A stretch of 64,000 bases of DNA from Gp1-AA122 sp035631655 (GCA_035631655.1 DASQIH010000080.1:62001-126000), one strand, 5' to 3'. Counted from the first letter of the stretch, positions 43,814 to 52,540 are shown. Numbers and translations are program-made. The notes: a model not told the origin generated them from the letters alone.

Positions 43814-44090
43814 TTAACTTTTGATCCACCTGCTTTGCCACGTATCGAAAGCCTTGTCAGCCTCAATGACCGCAGGGATCGGTTCTACCTGGGTCAGCAC
43901 CTTAGCCGGATCCAAAGCACCGCTGCGAACCGCGTCCACCGGGTGCGGTACGGTAACGCCGATGGCAGTTTCCCATTTTCACGCTCAGGTTCTCGCCCAT
44001 CGTATTTCCAATTAGAAAATCTTGGAGTTCTCGGCGTAGACGCCGATCACAGACAGCGTACCGGGTTTGGCGGGAGCTTCGACTGACCAC
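43814..44090 (-). pseudogene. Remnant of a zinc-dependent alcohol dehydrogenase (3' end)
   Basis: Reading the minus strand, one frame gives KPGTLSVIGVYAENSKIF and then a stop. A second frame continues with IGNTMGENLSVKMGNCHRRY. The first frame resumes with VRSGALDPAKVLTQ and ends in AFDTWQSRWIKS and a stop at 43814. Joined, this matches the C-terminal third of zinc-dependent alcohol/formaldehyde dehydrogenase-like proteins (GGTxSVIGVY, NLxxKMGNC, LVRSGAxDPxxVLT, W/GIKVxL). At least two frameshifts and an in-frame stop are needed, and the N-terminal two thirds are missing. This is a decayed fragment. Confidence 0.8.
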
Positions 44091-44110
44091 AATAGCAATT
44101 GTGAAGGATA

Positions 44111-44136
44111 CGGCGTCCTGCCCGAACAGGACGCCG
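44111..44136. terminator. 10-bp hairpin past the Gly-zipper gene
   Basis: CGGCGTCCTG, 6-nt loop CCCGAA, CAGGACGCCG. It lies 32 bases past the stop of the minus-strand gene at 44169. The stem is perfect; the minus-strand flank (TATCCTTCAC) is not T-rich, so termination is plausible but not certain. Confidence 0.5.
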
Positions 44137-44168
44137 AGCTCAGCTGCGACTTGCTTGAGAGTTAGCGG

Positions 44169-44840
44169 TCAGTAACCAGCGGCTTGCAAATTCAGTGGCT
44201 GATCAAGACGGAATCTAAGGGTTGATTCCGCGGGGACCTTGACTTCTTTTCCCTTGGTCAGCACCTGGGCGGTACCGCCCGCGGCCGCGCCCGCGATGGC
44301 GCCAATGACAGCTCCTTTTCCGCCGCCCGCGACCGCACCAAGCAGCGTGCCCAAGGCCGCGCCGCCGCCCACCATCTCACCAGTCCTTTTGTTCTTTCCG
44401 ATGCCTTCGTTATTCGTTTGATTCAGGTTGGCCGTGCTCACCTGATAGCGCTGTCCACCAATAGTGATGGACTGAATACCCAGTGCCAGATCCGGGCTGC
44501 CGGTCGTCCCGCCACCTGAGACCTTCTTCACCGCCAGTTCGGCGGTGGATCCCTTAGGGATAACCACTTGTCCGTTGCTACCCATTACGTCTTGCTGAAC
44601 TTCGGCGGGGTATGTCTTGCCCGCCGTGGCAGTCTTGGAATCGATAGCTTCGTTCGTGCGAACGAGGATTTCTGCGCCTGCCGGTACCTGCATCGAGTTG
44701 CGACTGCCGCTCGTGGCTTGAGCCGCTCCTGGAGGCGTGGTTTGGTCCACTGACGCATTCTGCGCCTGCAGCACAAACAGGCTGCCGCTGAGCAGCAGCA
44801 CGAGTCCCATCCTGAGACAAAAGACTTTTACGTTTTTCAT
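44169..44840 (-). CDS. Exported glycine-zipper protein, unknown function
   Basis: 223 residues from the ATG at 44840 (AAAGGGG about 7 bases upstream); a frame to 44876 adds 12 unlikely residues. Signal peptide KNVKVFCLRMGLVLLLSGSLFVLQAQ. A beta-rich part (VPAGAEILVRTNEAIDSKTA, VIPKGSTAELAVKKV) is followed by a glycine zipper at ~160-195 (GGGAALGTLLGAVAGGGKGA, VIGAIAGAAAGG), which typically packs in or against the outer membrane. The C-terminus ends with VPAESTLRFRLDQPL. Common acidobacterial exported protein; function unknown. Confidence 0.8.
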   Translation of the reverse strand: MKNVKVFCLRMGLVLLLSGSLFVLQAQNASVDQTTPPGAAQATSGSRNSMQVPAGAEILVRTNEAIDSKTATAGKTYPAEVQQDVMGSNGQVVIPKGSTAELAVKKVSGGGTTGSPDLALGIQSITIGGQRYQVSTANLNQTNNEGIGKNKRTGEMVGGGAALGTLLGAVAGGGKGAVIGAIAGAAAGGTAQVLTKGKEVKVPAESTLRFRLDQPLNLQAAGY

Positions 44841-45025
44841 AGCTTTACCCCTTTTTAACGAAAGTGAGCCGCGCAACGGATGCCCTTATCAGAATATCGG
44901 CCGTGCTCCCTTTTAGAACTATCCGGTGTTCTCTGCACACGGAGCCGGGAGTTACAGTACCCCGGAACTCTCTATATTCCACAGGTTCCGTCCGTAACCA
45001 TTCCCGGCCCCGAGGCTAGGTGCGG

Positions 45026-45202
45026 CTAAATTCCTGTCCGACCACGCCGGCCGAGGCCCATGATGAGCGTGATCAGGAAAACGATCAGGAAGATGTAGAA
45101 GAGGATCTTCGCAATGCCGGCAGCCGCGGTGGCCACTCCGGCGAATCCCAGCACGGCGGCGATGATTGCGATGATCAGGAAGATCAGCGACCAATACAAC
45201 AT
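45026..45202 (-). CDS. DUF1328 (YtjA-like) small membrane protein
   Basis: 58 residues. The start is fixed by AAGGAGG 6 bases before the ATG at 45202; the longer frame to 45268 is not needed. Two hydrophobic helices: LYWSLIFLIIAIIAAVLGF and IAKILFYIFLIVFLITLIMG, with AGVATAAAGIA between them and a basic tail RRGRTG. This matches DUF1328 membrane proteins, which are often stress-induced. Monocistronic. Role unknown. Confidence 0.9.
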   Translation of the reverse strand: MLYWSLIFLIIAIIAAVLGFAGVATAAAGIAKILFYIFLIVFLITLIMGLGRRGRTGI

Positions 45203-45386
45203 TTGTGCCTCCTTAGAACTCCTGAAACTGGGCTTGCCCACGGCAAGCCTTAACCTCTGAACTTCCAAGCATACGTTTTCCTCGTGCTTGAGCCGATCAG
45301 GATGAGCATGTAATTCAAGTCCCCTCTTCCGGTAGAGGTGGGAACTCTCCTTCTACAGTGTTTCGGGTAGAAAACCTGAGACCCAT

Positions 45387-46153
45387 TCAGGCGCAGAGGC
45401 GATCAGTGCCTTCTTCAAACCAGCTCTGGAGTAATTGCGCGTTCTTCACCGCGTAGCCGCCCTGGTCATTGTTGAAGTAGACGTAAATGTCGCGGGGCTT
45501 GGGGAGCCAGTCACGAATCAGCTCAGCCCACTTAGCAAGCATTTCGGCGGTGTAGTTGCCCTGGTACTTGCCGCTTGCTCCGTGAAACCGCAGGTAAGTG
45601 AAATCCGCCGTGAGTTCCACCGGGGACGCTTCGCCCCTCCAGTCGTGCAGGCACAAGGCAACGTTATGTCGCCGAAGCAACTCGTAGATTTCCGGCGTGT
45701 ACCAGGTGGGATCGCGGAATTCGAAAACGCACTGATGCTTCTTCCAAGACCAAGCCAGGAGAAACTCTTGCAGCCGTTCCGGATTCATGTGCCAGTTGGG
45801 CGGCAATTGAAACAGGATGGGGCCCAGCTTGCCTTTCAAGATTTCCATGCGGGAGAGGTAAGTCGCGAGCGCTGCCTCGGGATCGCGCAATCGCTTGATG
45901 TGTGTGATGAAGCGGCTCCCCTTCACGGCAAAGCAGAAGTCGGCGGGCGTCTCTTCGCGCCAGCGCTTCACCGCAGCTTCGGGGGGCAGCCGGTAGAAAC
46001 AATTGTTGATCTCCACCGTCTTGAAATGTCGAACGTACCAGGACAGGTATTGGGCTGAGGAGAAATCAGCAGGATAGAAGTTTCCCTTCCAATGCCGGTA
46101 ATGCCACCCGGACGTACCGATTCTGAGGCGCGCCGATATGAATCCCCCGCCAC
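45387..46153 (-). CDS. DUF72 (YecE-like) protein with a disrupted 5' end
   Basis: The frame starting at GTG 46016 (209 residues, VEINNCFYRLPPEAA...) lacks the usual N-terminus of the family. Reading further upstream in the same frame gives RIGTSGWHYRHWKGNFYPAD and then SSAQYLSWYVRHFKTVEINN, the missing DUF72 beginning, but no ATG/GTG/TTG exists before a stop. A GTG at 46153 in another frame (VAGDSYRR) would join it if the C5 tract at 46144-46148 had one more base. So either a one-base deletion or sequencing error broke the gene, or translation starts at a rare codon such as ATA (46139). Conserved features: FCFAVKGSRFITHIKRL, FEFRDPTWY, YLRFHGASGKYQGNY and YVYFNNDQGGYA. TIM-barrel protein of unknown function. 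Confidence 0.8.
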
Positions 46154-46369
46154 ACGTCAGCTTAGGATGACCGTCCCCAGACTACACCCATGGGCTCGCC
46201 ACCTCGAGGCACAGCCTGAGGACGGTCCACCGCACCTAGTTGACCCTTGGATGTGTACACGCGCCCTACAGGTTGGCATGTAGGAGTTGCGTGCTACCCG
46301 GACAGAAATCCGGCGCACGTGGAAAGCTGCTGCCGTCAGCAGCTCGGTTGCGATGCCGTGGCACTAAGC

Positions 46370-47422
46370 TCAGGCGGCATTCTGCTGGTCAACGAGCATG
46401 GAAGCGCGTGGCCGCCGTTGCCGTACTTGCAGCCGGAAAGTCGGTTCATCCTGGGCACCCCAGGAATATTTGTAGGCCTCGCGCCCACGCAGAAAATCCA
46501 CTGCGTGCTTCCCTTTCTGAACTGCATCTTCGATGACCGCCCCGACAATTTGCACTCCGGGACTCAACGCCGCGTAGTCAGGATCGAAACCCTGCAGGTA
46601 GCAGAAGACCACGTCGCGTTCTGTCAGAGTGTAAAGAGCCGCGATCAGGACTCCGGCCACGCGTAGCCCATACAAGCGCAGGACTCCGCAATCCAAAAGT
46701 GCCCGGCTGGCGCAGCGGTGGAATTGCTGGACATCGTAATCCGCGAGGAGTCCCGGCATCCGTAGTTCGGTCCACCGCGCCTGGTGCAGCCGCAGCAAGG
46801 CTTCGAGCAACTCATCCAGTGTTTCCCGCGTGGCGATCTCAATTCGGACTTCTCCCACTCTTTCCGCGCGCCGCTGTGCTGTTCGCAAGTTTCTCAGTTG
46901 CCCGCGAGGTATCACTGTCCTGAGCTCCTCTATCGTCTTCGGAAGCCACAGAATTGGACACGCGTCATCGGCTGTCGCCTCGAACTGCCACCGCTTCCAG
47001 AATTCAGGGCGTAACAGCCAAGAGCCTCTCGGTAGGTTCGTGAGGTCGAGCCCCCGCACCGCCAAAGCATCGTCGTTTATGTATTCGAGCAAACTTGCCA
47101 GGGTTTGGGGCGCAAAATCCGGTTCAACCAGCCAGTCCAGATAGTCTGATGTGTAAGCGCCTAATATCGCCAGAACAGGTTCGGGCGCCCAATGGTTGAC
47201 GAAGAGGGGCGCGAGTCCCGCCAGTTGCTTATCTCGGCGAGCCTCCAGAACCCAGATCTGCCGCGGCTGAAAAACTTCAACCCAGGGCAGCAGCCATTCC
47301 GGTCGTTGAAACGGCATCGCGTTCTGACACCGGTGGCACAGCTCACTCCATTCCGGGGCGAGGAGCCTTAGCGATTCCAGATCGGTAATTTCGCGAATGC
47401 TGAGCTTGCCGGGTGTGCTCAC
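46370..47422 (-). CDS. CelD/BcsL-like GNAT-fold acyltransferase
   Basis: 350 residues from a GTG at 47422 that shares one base with the upstream stop (TAGTG); the longer frame to 47548 lies inside the upstream gene. Double-GNAT fold of the Acetyltransf_6 group, which includes CelD/BcsL proteins: FQRPEWLLPWVEVF at ~40, RNLRTAQRRAERVG, LHQARWTELRMPGLL, RLYGLRVAGVLIAALYTL and FLRGREAYKYSWGAQ at the end. Members of this family transfer acyl or aminoacyl groups in polysaccharide or peptidoglycan contexts. It is the last gene of the second glycan block, following the GT4 gene. Substrate unknown. Confidence 0.82.
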   Translation of the reverse strand: MSTPGKLSIREITDLESLRLLAPEWSELCHRCQNAMPFQRPEWLLPWVEVFQPRQIWVLEARRDKQLAGLAPLFVNHWAPEPVLAILGAYTSDYLDWLVEPDFAPQTLASLLEYINDDALAVRGLDLTNLPRGSWLLRPEFWKRWQFEATADDACPILWLPKTIEELRTVIPRGQLRNLRTAQRRAERVGEVRIEIATRETLDELLEALLRLHQARWTELRMPGLLADYDVQQFHRCASRALLDCGVLRLYGLRVAGVLIAALYTLTERDVVFCYLQGFDPDYAALSPGVQIVGAVIEDAVQKGKHAVDFLRGREAYKYSWGAQDEPTFRLQVRQRRPRASMLVDQQNAA

Positions 47423-48495
47423 TAGACCACCTTTTGGATATTCGAATCGCTCTGGATTCGCGAATTTACAGCCAACTCGCGGTAAAGCGCCAAGTATCGG
47501 CCAACCATTTCGGCAGACGAGAAGTTCTTTTCCGCATATTCGCGGCACGTTCTCGAACTCAGGCTTCCGGCGGCTTCGATAGCAGTGGCCATTTGCGACG
47601 GGTTGTCGACCAGGAAACCTGTGCGGCCGTGCTTCACGAGTTCGCGCAAGGCGCCGCGGTTAAACGCCACCACCGGAGTCCCGCTCGCCATAGCTTCCAT
47701 GGCTACGAGTGAACTGGTTTCCTCCGCCAGGCTGGGTATTACAACGCATTGCGCGCCGGCCAGGAGTTCCCGCTTTGCTTTCCGACCGATTGCTCCAATA
47801 AACCGGTGCTCACCCACTAGCCGTGGCCGGATCACGTCTTCGAAATACTGCTGATGACTTGCATAGCCGAAGACCGTCCCCGCCAAAATTAGGGGAATGC
47901 CACACTCGTTCGCGGCCTCGAGCGCGATCTCGAAGCCCTTCTCCGGGCAGATCCGCCCCAGCGCCATTACGTAGTTCCCCTTGATTCTCGCCGGCTGATA
48001 GTCATCCAGGCGAATTCCATTCCGTATGATCCCGCGGACTCTCGCGCCCGGCGGGCATGCGCAGGCTTGCGATTCGGACACGCAGATCAGGTGAGTATCT
48101 GGCCGGCTCACCTGGAAAGCTTGTGGTGGGTAAAAAGCAGGTGGCAAATGCAGCGTCACCACCACCGGCGGTCCCGGTTCCGGCAAGTAGTCCATGAAGT
48201 CGACACCGTGCAGATGAACGACATCGATGGGAAACTGTGCCAATGCCGACTCGATAGCAGCACGGTACTGCCTGCAGGCGAAAGCATGCGCATCAGCATC
48301 AAGCCGCGAGCTCGGAGCGCCAACTGGCAGTAGCGTTCCTCCGCAACGAGACCCTGCCTGGGCAACCACGAGGGAACGATATCCGGTGTCGACCAGGCTG
48401 TCATCCAGCATGGCGAGGATATGCTCCGCACCGCCCGCCGTGCTCTCCGTGACTGGCGCTAACGGATAACTGACGCTCAGAACAGTTAGCGGCAT
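47422..48495 (-). CDS. GT4-family glycosyltransferase
   Basis: 357 residues. N-terminal LTVLSVSYPLAPVTESTAGG with the acceptor loop GGAEHIL, VVHLHGVDFMDYLP in the middle, then VMALGRICPEKGFEIALEAA and the donor-site Glu pair in EETSSLVAMEAMASGTPVV. A cytoplasmic nucleotide-sugar-dependent transferase. Start overlaps the PIG-L stop by 10 bases and its stop touches the start of the acyltransferase gene. It is probably one of the successive transferases of the second block. Confidence 0.88.
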   Translation of the reverse strand: MPLTVLSVSYPLAPVTESTAGGAEHILAMLDDSLVDTGYRSLVVAQAGSRCGGTLLPVGAPSSRLDADAHAFACRQYRAAIESALAQFPIDVVHLHGVDFMDYLPEPGPPVVVTLHLPPAFYPPQAFQVSRPDTHLICVSESQACACPPGARVRGIIRNGIRLDDYQPARIKGNYVMALGRICPEKGFEIALEAANECGIPLILAGTVFGYASHQQYFEDVIRPRLVGEHRFIGAIGRKAKRELLAGAQCVVIPSLAEETSSLVAMEAMASGTPVVAFNRGALRELVKHGRTGFLVDNPSQMATAIEAAGSLSSRTCREYAEKNFSSAEMVGRYLALYRELAVNSRIQSDSNIQKVV

Positions 48496-49361
48496 GGAAG
48501 TTCACCACATTGGGACAGCGCTCCTGCCGCCGTCTCGCGCCACTTCGCGCCGGTTAGAGGCCAGCCCAACGTTTCGTACCATAGAACTCCTTCGTGGGGT
48601 GGTTTGGTGAAGTCATACCTGGGTGCGACACGCAGGCGCTCGGGTTCGAGCGGGAAATCCGAAATCACGTGCCACTGGGAAAGATAGCAACCCAGCATTC
48701 GCGCCTTGCGGGCTCGCTCCTCGGTCGTGAGTTTGAGGGTGAGAACCGGAAGCTCCCCGCCTGCTTCTGCCGCTCCGGGAAGAAACTCCCCGCTCACCCT
48801 GACCCCATTGCGCGCATGATAAGAGGTCATCTCCAGAATTTCGGGCACACTCGAGCTCCGTTGCTCTAAGCACCGTGCTGCCAGCAGGGCGATCAGCGCG
48901 GCAGCATCATGATCAGGATGTCCTCCTTCGTAAGGGTGCGTGATGATTGCAGAGGGCTGACACTCACTCATCACCTCCAGGAGGGACTTCAGGAGAGCGG
49001 GCAATTCCTGGATGGCTTCTTGATCTACTCCATTCAGGAATGTGATTCGTTGGGGCGTTACTCCCGCGCAAGCCAGGGCCGAGGCGGCTTCCTCGGCGCG
49101 GACACAAGCATAGAAGTCACGAGATCCGCTTACATGAGGTGACCGGAACCGCGGATCACGCGGGGCTCCATCTGTGAGATAGACAATCCTAGAATCTTTC
49201 AACCTACCCAGCACCGCCGAAGCACCGATGGCTTCATCATCGGGATGCGCAACCAACAACAGCACCCGCAACGGCTCCGCTTCTCCATTTTGGCTTGCCT
49301 CCGGAGTGGCAAGCTTGGCGAGGACGCTCTGTCCGGGTCTAGGCTGCGACACGAATCTCAC
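48486..49361 (-). CDS. PIG-L family deacetylase
   Basis: About 291 residues if the GTG at 49361 is used (AGGAGG about 12 bases upstream); GTG 49352 is also possible, and the frame to 49478 lies within the preceding gene. The zinc and catalytic motifs are present: VAHPDDEAIG near the N-terminus and THPYEGGHPDHDAAAL in the middle. Such enzymes remove N-acetyl groups from GlcNAc-containing lipids, thiols or antibiotics. Here it would deacetylate an amino-sugar intermediate of the glycan pathway. Overlaps the nucleotidyltransferase gene by 23 bases and the GT4 gene by 10. Confidence 0.88.
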   Translation of the reverse strand: MRFVSQPRPGQSVLAKLATPEASQNGEAEPLRVLLLVAHPDDEAIGASAVLGRLKDSRIVYLTDGAPRDPRFRSPHVSGSRDFYACVRAEEAASALACAGVTPQRITFLNGVDQEAIQELPALLKSLLEVMSECQPSAIITHPYEGGHPDHDAAALIALLAARCLEQRSSSVPEILEMTSYHARNGVRVSGEFLPGAAEAGGELPVLTLKLTTEERARKARMLGCYLSQWHVISDFPLEPERLRVAPRYDFTKPPHEGVLWYETLGWPLTGAKWRETAAGALSQCGELPCR

Positions 49362-50100
49362 GCGCTTGCCGATCCTCCTGGGAAAGAGCTTGTACGGCCT
49401 CGCGGTAGCCATGCAGGGTTCCGACGTCAACGTAAGTTTCACCTCGCCGGACTGCCTGCACGTATCCGGCGTTGGCAATATGCGCGTTCACTAAGGTCCC
49501 GAGATACTGATCCTGTCGCCCACGTTGTTGCCACAGGTCATGGAGCGTGGCAAGTTCTTGGCCGGGTAGTTTGAAGGCGCCCCAGATCCAGTGAGTCGAA
49601 GGCCGGGCCGTCTTTACCTGTACCTCGTACACCCGGCCCTTTTCGTTGTCCAAGACCGCGTCAAACAGTTCGGGTTTCTCTACCGGAAACAGCAAGAAAG
49701 AAAAAATTCTGTCCGGCAAGTGCTTAAAGCCGTTCTCCGGAAACCATACCGTATCCGGGAGTCCGACTAACACGTCGTCCTCGGGCGAGATGAAGGGCAA
49801 CGCTGTGAAGATCGCATCACACAGCCCGCTAGGATTGGGCTGAATAGCGTAACAGATGGACGCGCTCCCGATCTGTCCTCCAAAGTAATTCATGATGTCG
49901 GTCTTGGCCGGCGATATCACAAAACAGATTCGCGTAGCGCCGCCTGCCAACATGCGCTCCAGCAAGTATTCGCATACCGCGCGTGGGCGTTCGGTTTCGC
50001 CATCGCGCCGGGTACCCACCGGCAGAAGTTCTTTGGAAAACGCAAGCGGTTGAATGCGAGTTCCCAGCCCGGCTGCCGGCACAATTCCCCACGTGCTCAT
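49339..50100 (-). CDS. Sugar-1-phosphate nucleotidyltransferase
   Basis: 253 residues, GT-A-like nucleotidyltransferase fold. The N-terminal nucleotide loop is VPAAGLGTRIQPLAFSKELLPVG, matching glucose-1-phosphate thymidylyl/uridylyltransferases (G-x-G-T-R-x8-K-E-x-L-P). GLPDTVWFPENGF supplies the metal-binding Asp region. It makes an NDP-sugar donor for the transferases of the cluster. The ATG overlaps the upstream CgeB-like stop by 4 bases. Nucleotide and sugar specificity are not evident. Confidence 0.87.
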   Translation of the reverse strand: MSTWGIVPAAGLGTRIQPLAFSKELLPVGTRRDGETERPRAVCEYLLERMLAGGATRICFVISPAKTDIMNYFGGQIGSASICYAIQPNPSGLCDAIFTALPFISPEDDVLVGLPDTVWFPENGFKHLPDRIFSFLLFPVEKPELFDAVLDNEKGRVYEVQVKTARPSTHWIWGAFKLPGQELATLHDLWQQRGRQDQYLGTLVNAHIANAGYVQAVRRGETYVDVGTLHGYREAVQALSQEDRQAREIRVAA

Positions 50101-51161
50101 GCAGCCACCTCCAGCAAGCTAAGCAATTCCGTGCTGCGATGTTCCGCCGTGTGTTCTGCCAGCACACGCTCGCGCGCTCGATTTCCCATTCGGCGCAACT
50201 CTTCGGGATCGATCTTCAACGCTTCCTCGACATCGCTTGCGCAGGAAGCCACTAGGATGTCGTGCCCTGGCTCGAAGAACTCCTCCAACCCGTCCCAAGC
50301 ATCACTGATGACAGGCGTTCCACAGGCCGCGGCTTCGAACAGCCGGCCCGACGGGCAGTATCCCATCTCTGCCATCGCGGCACGCGTCACGTTCAGGGTC
50401 AGCGTCGAAGAGGAATAGAAACCGGGATGCTCTGGCGGCGGAACGTGGCGCACGAACCAGATGTTTTCTTTCCAGGGAAATTCGCTCGGGTACTGCGCTC
50501 CTCCGATCACAAATCGCTTGTCGGGACAGCGCCGGGCAGGCTCGATGAATAACTCTTCCAGCATCGCTTGCCGGTCTGGGGCGTAGGTCCCGAGGTACGA
50601 CAAGTCAGCCCGATAGTGCGGGTCGGGTGCAACCCGCCGGTGCAGCGCGGGATCCACGCTTCCGTAAAGAGGAGCCACCTGCCGCGCCCCCAGCCGATCA
50701 CGCAGTTCATCGAGCGATCGTCCGCCCGTGTAACTCAAAACCAGATCGAAGGGCTCCAGGCCATAGGGGGGCACGTATTCCACCTCCTGGCCGCCTCGCA
50801 GCCTCTCCAACGTGACCGGCGTGTCGAGGTCATAGAAAATCCGTATCGGCGCCCGCGAATCCAGAACCAGGTCCGATGCCCTGCGAGCATCCGGGCAGTA
50901 GGAGGTCACAATGGCGCAATCAGCGTGGGCCACTGCCTCTCGCGCTCCAGATTCGATATCCGCCCAGTTCCGGTACAGTACCAGTTCGTAACCGTTGGCA
51001 TTGGAGAGATCGCGATGGATGGCGTAATAGGGAACGTCACGCTCGAAGAAGGTAACTTGATGATTCAGCCGGGCCAGCGCGCTGCATAGTCCACGCCAGA
51101 TCGTGGCGTGTCCGTTCCCCCAGGAAGAGCTCACGGTCAATCCGAATATGACCAGTCTCAT
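50097..51161 (-). CDS. CgeB-like glycosyltransferase, third of three
   Basis: 354 residues. Starts MRLVIFGLTVSSSWGNGHAT, almost the same as the product of 29317-30441. Conserved C-terminal features: LSYLGTYAPDRQAMLEELF, FYSSSTLTLNVTRAAMAEM, GRLFEAAACGTPVISDAWDG, and ERVLAEHTAEHRSTELL. It opens the second block, overlapping the nucleotidyltransferase gene. The shared C-terminus (AEHT-EHR) shows that the 29317 copy is its closest paralogue in this window. Confidence 0.86.
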   Translation of the reverse strand: MRLVIFGLTVSSSWGNGHATIWRGLCSALARLNHQVTFFERDVPYYAIHRDLSNANGYELVLYRNWADIESGAREAVAHADCAIVTSYCPDARRASDLVLDSRAPIRIFYDLDTPVTLERLRGGQEVEYVPPYGLEPFDLVLSYTGGRSLDELRDRLGARQVAPLYGSVDPALHRRVAPDPHYRADLSYLGTYAPDRQAMLEELFIEPARRCPDKRFVIGGAQYPSEFPWKENIWFVRHVPPPEHPGFYSSSTLTLNVTRAAMAEMGYCPSGRLFEAAACGTPVISDAWDGLEEFFEPGHDILVASCASDVEEALKIDPEELRRMGNRARERVLAEHTAEHRSTELLSLLEVAA

Positions 51162-51334
51162 CGTCGATTATCTCAGTGCGCAGCCCCTAAGGAAGGACAA
51201 ACGGGTTAAATCCAATGCTGAAATCTACTCCAGCCACGGCAACCCTCAGAATTCGGGAAACCGTGTAATCAGGGCTGGAACATCGGGTAGAACAAAGAGC
51301 GCTCCCGGCTATCTAGAAAGTGGGATACACGCAA

Positions 51335-52207
51335 TCAGTGGGCCTTTTCTGACCTCGCCTGCAGAGAAGGGGCCTCTAGCATGGACGCTGCGTGCGCGAG
51401 GGTGAGGTTGGGTGGGACCTCCTTGAAGTCCTCCGTCACTTCGTGTTGCTGCGCATTAATGGTCTTGAAGAACATCGCCCTGCCGTGAACATTCACGTCC
51501 AGCAAAGTTGTCTCCCAGACTCCGTCCCCAACTTGCTCTCGTCTCACCTCAAAAGTGCCGCCTTTGTTCAGGTGCCCAAGCAAGCCGAGACCGAAATCAA
51601 CATCCTTGACCAGTCTGCCTTGGATTGCCACCAGTCGCTTGGACTCCGGATCAATGACGAGGGAACCGACCATGGCGTGGAACACCCGGCTTTCACGATC
51701 GGGAGGCTTGAACTTGGGATTGGGTTCGAACCGAAGGCGAAGGTATTCTGCTTCCCTGCCCTCATATTCGTAATTAAACGCATCCGGGAGCATCTTAAGC
51801 ATCTTGAGCGCCCGATCTCCGTCCTGCTGTCGCGACTTCTGTTGTTCCTTCAACTTTTGCGGATTCCTTGCCAATGCATCGATGTGCTGAATCTCTCTCT
51901 GCGCTTCCTCTGGGGGCAGAGGATGACCGTTTCGGGCTAGGACACGGCAAATCGTCACCTCGCGACTGTCAACGCATTCTTTCACCTCATCAGTGTGAGG
52001 GTCCCTATGGTGCAGCCGGTACATCCAGCGGGTGTGATCCGCTTCTGCGGAGTGCACTTCATTCTGGATGACCTCGCGCACCAGTTGGCTGGCAGGAATT
52101 CCTGGGGCGGAATCAGCCCCCGCTCCCGCAAGCGGGAATGAAGCCAGCAGAAGAACGACGGCCGGCCCAAAGGAAACTGTCCTCGCGCAGCGGAAACCCA
52201 TGAGCAT
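51335..52207 (-). CDS. Exported protein of unknown function (acidobacterial type)
   Basis: 290 residues with a signal peptide (GFRCARTVSFGPAVVLLLASFPLAGAGA, cleaved around residue 31). The mature part begins with helical SQLVREVIQNEVHSAEADHTRWMYRLHHR and continues with beta strands (VFHAMVGSLVIDPESKRLVAIQG, FGLGLLGHLNKGGTFEVRREQV, VWETTLLDVNVHGRAMFFKT), a pattern reminiscent of LolA/outer-membrane lipoprotein-sorting-type sheets. Acidic and Lys-rich in the middle. No catalytic motif is seen. It is a single gene. Confidence 0.72.
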   Translation of the reverse strand: MLMGFRCARTVSFGPAVVLLLASFPLAGAGADSAPGIPASQLVREVIQNEVHSAEADHTRWMYRLHHRDPHTDEVKECVDSREVTICRVLARNGHPLPPEEAQREIQHIDALARNPQKLKEQQKSRQQDGDRALKMLKMLPDAFNYEYEGREAEYLRLRFEPNPKFKPPDRESRVFHAMVGSLVIDPESKRLVAIQGRLVKDVDFGLGLLGHLNKGGTFEVRREQVGDGVWETTLLDVNVHGRAMFFKTINAQQHEVTEDFKEVPPNLTLAHAASMLEAPSLQARSEKAH

Positions 52208-52540
52208 TCACCCGGCCCACCCGGGCGCACCAGCACTGTAATTGAAACTAGTAGATTGTCTGCAACAAACACAATACAGACACTTTCGTACTTCACCCCG
52301 AATGCGACTGTAGCGCATTGATTGGCGGCCTCACTCACTGGTCGAGTCGCTGTTTCACATGCCGGCGAACCGCGATTGTCGAAACCGGCTGCAACTCTGT
52401 CCTGAACTGCGCCTTCCCCTCGGCAAGGTGGACATCTTCAGGAAAAACAAGGGCATCAGAAACTCGTCCGAGTTTCGAAAACGTACCGTGAGCTCACTCC
52501 CGTGTGGGGCGGCTTGCCCGTTTAGGCGGCTTGCTTGTAT
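52208..52540. other. Spacer between divergent genes
   Basis: About 330 bases, AT-richer around 52240-52300 (ACTAGTAGATTGTCTGCAACAAACACAATACAGACA), where promoters for the minus-strand gene are likely. No gene is supported. Confidence 0.35.

Noticed and set aside
43769..44086. Plus-strand open frame of 105 residues over the dehydrogenase remnant
   Set aside because: The opposite strand carries recognisable dehydrogenase phrases in broken frames; the plus frame is antisense to these and has no similarity or SD.
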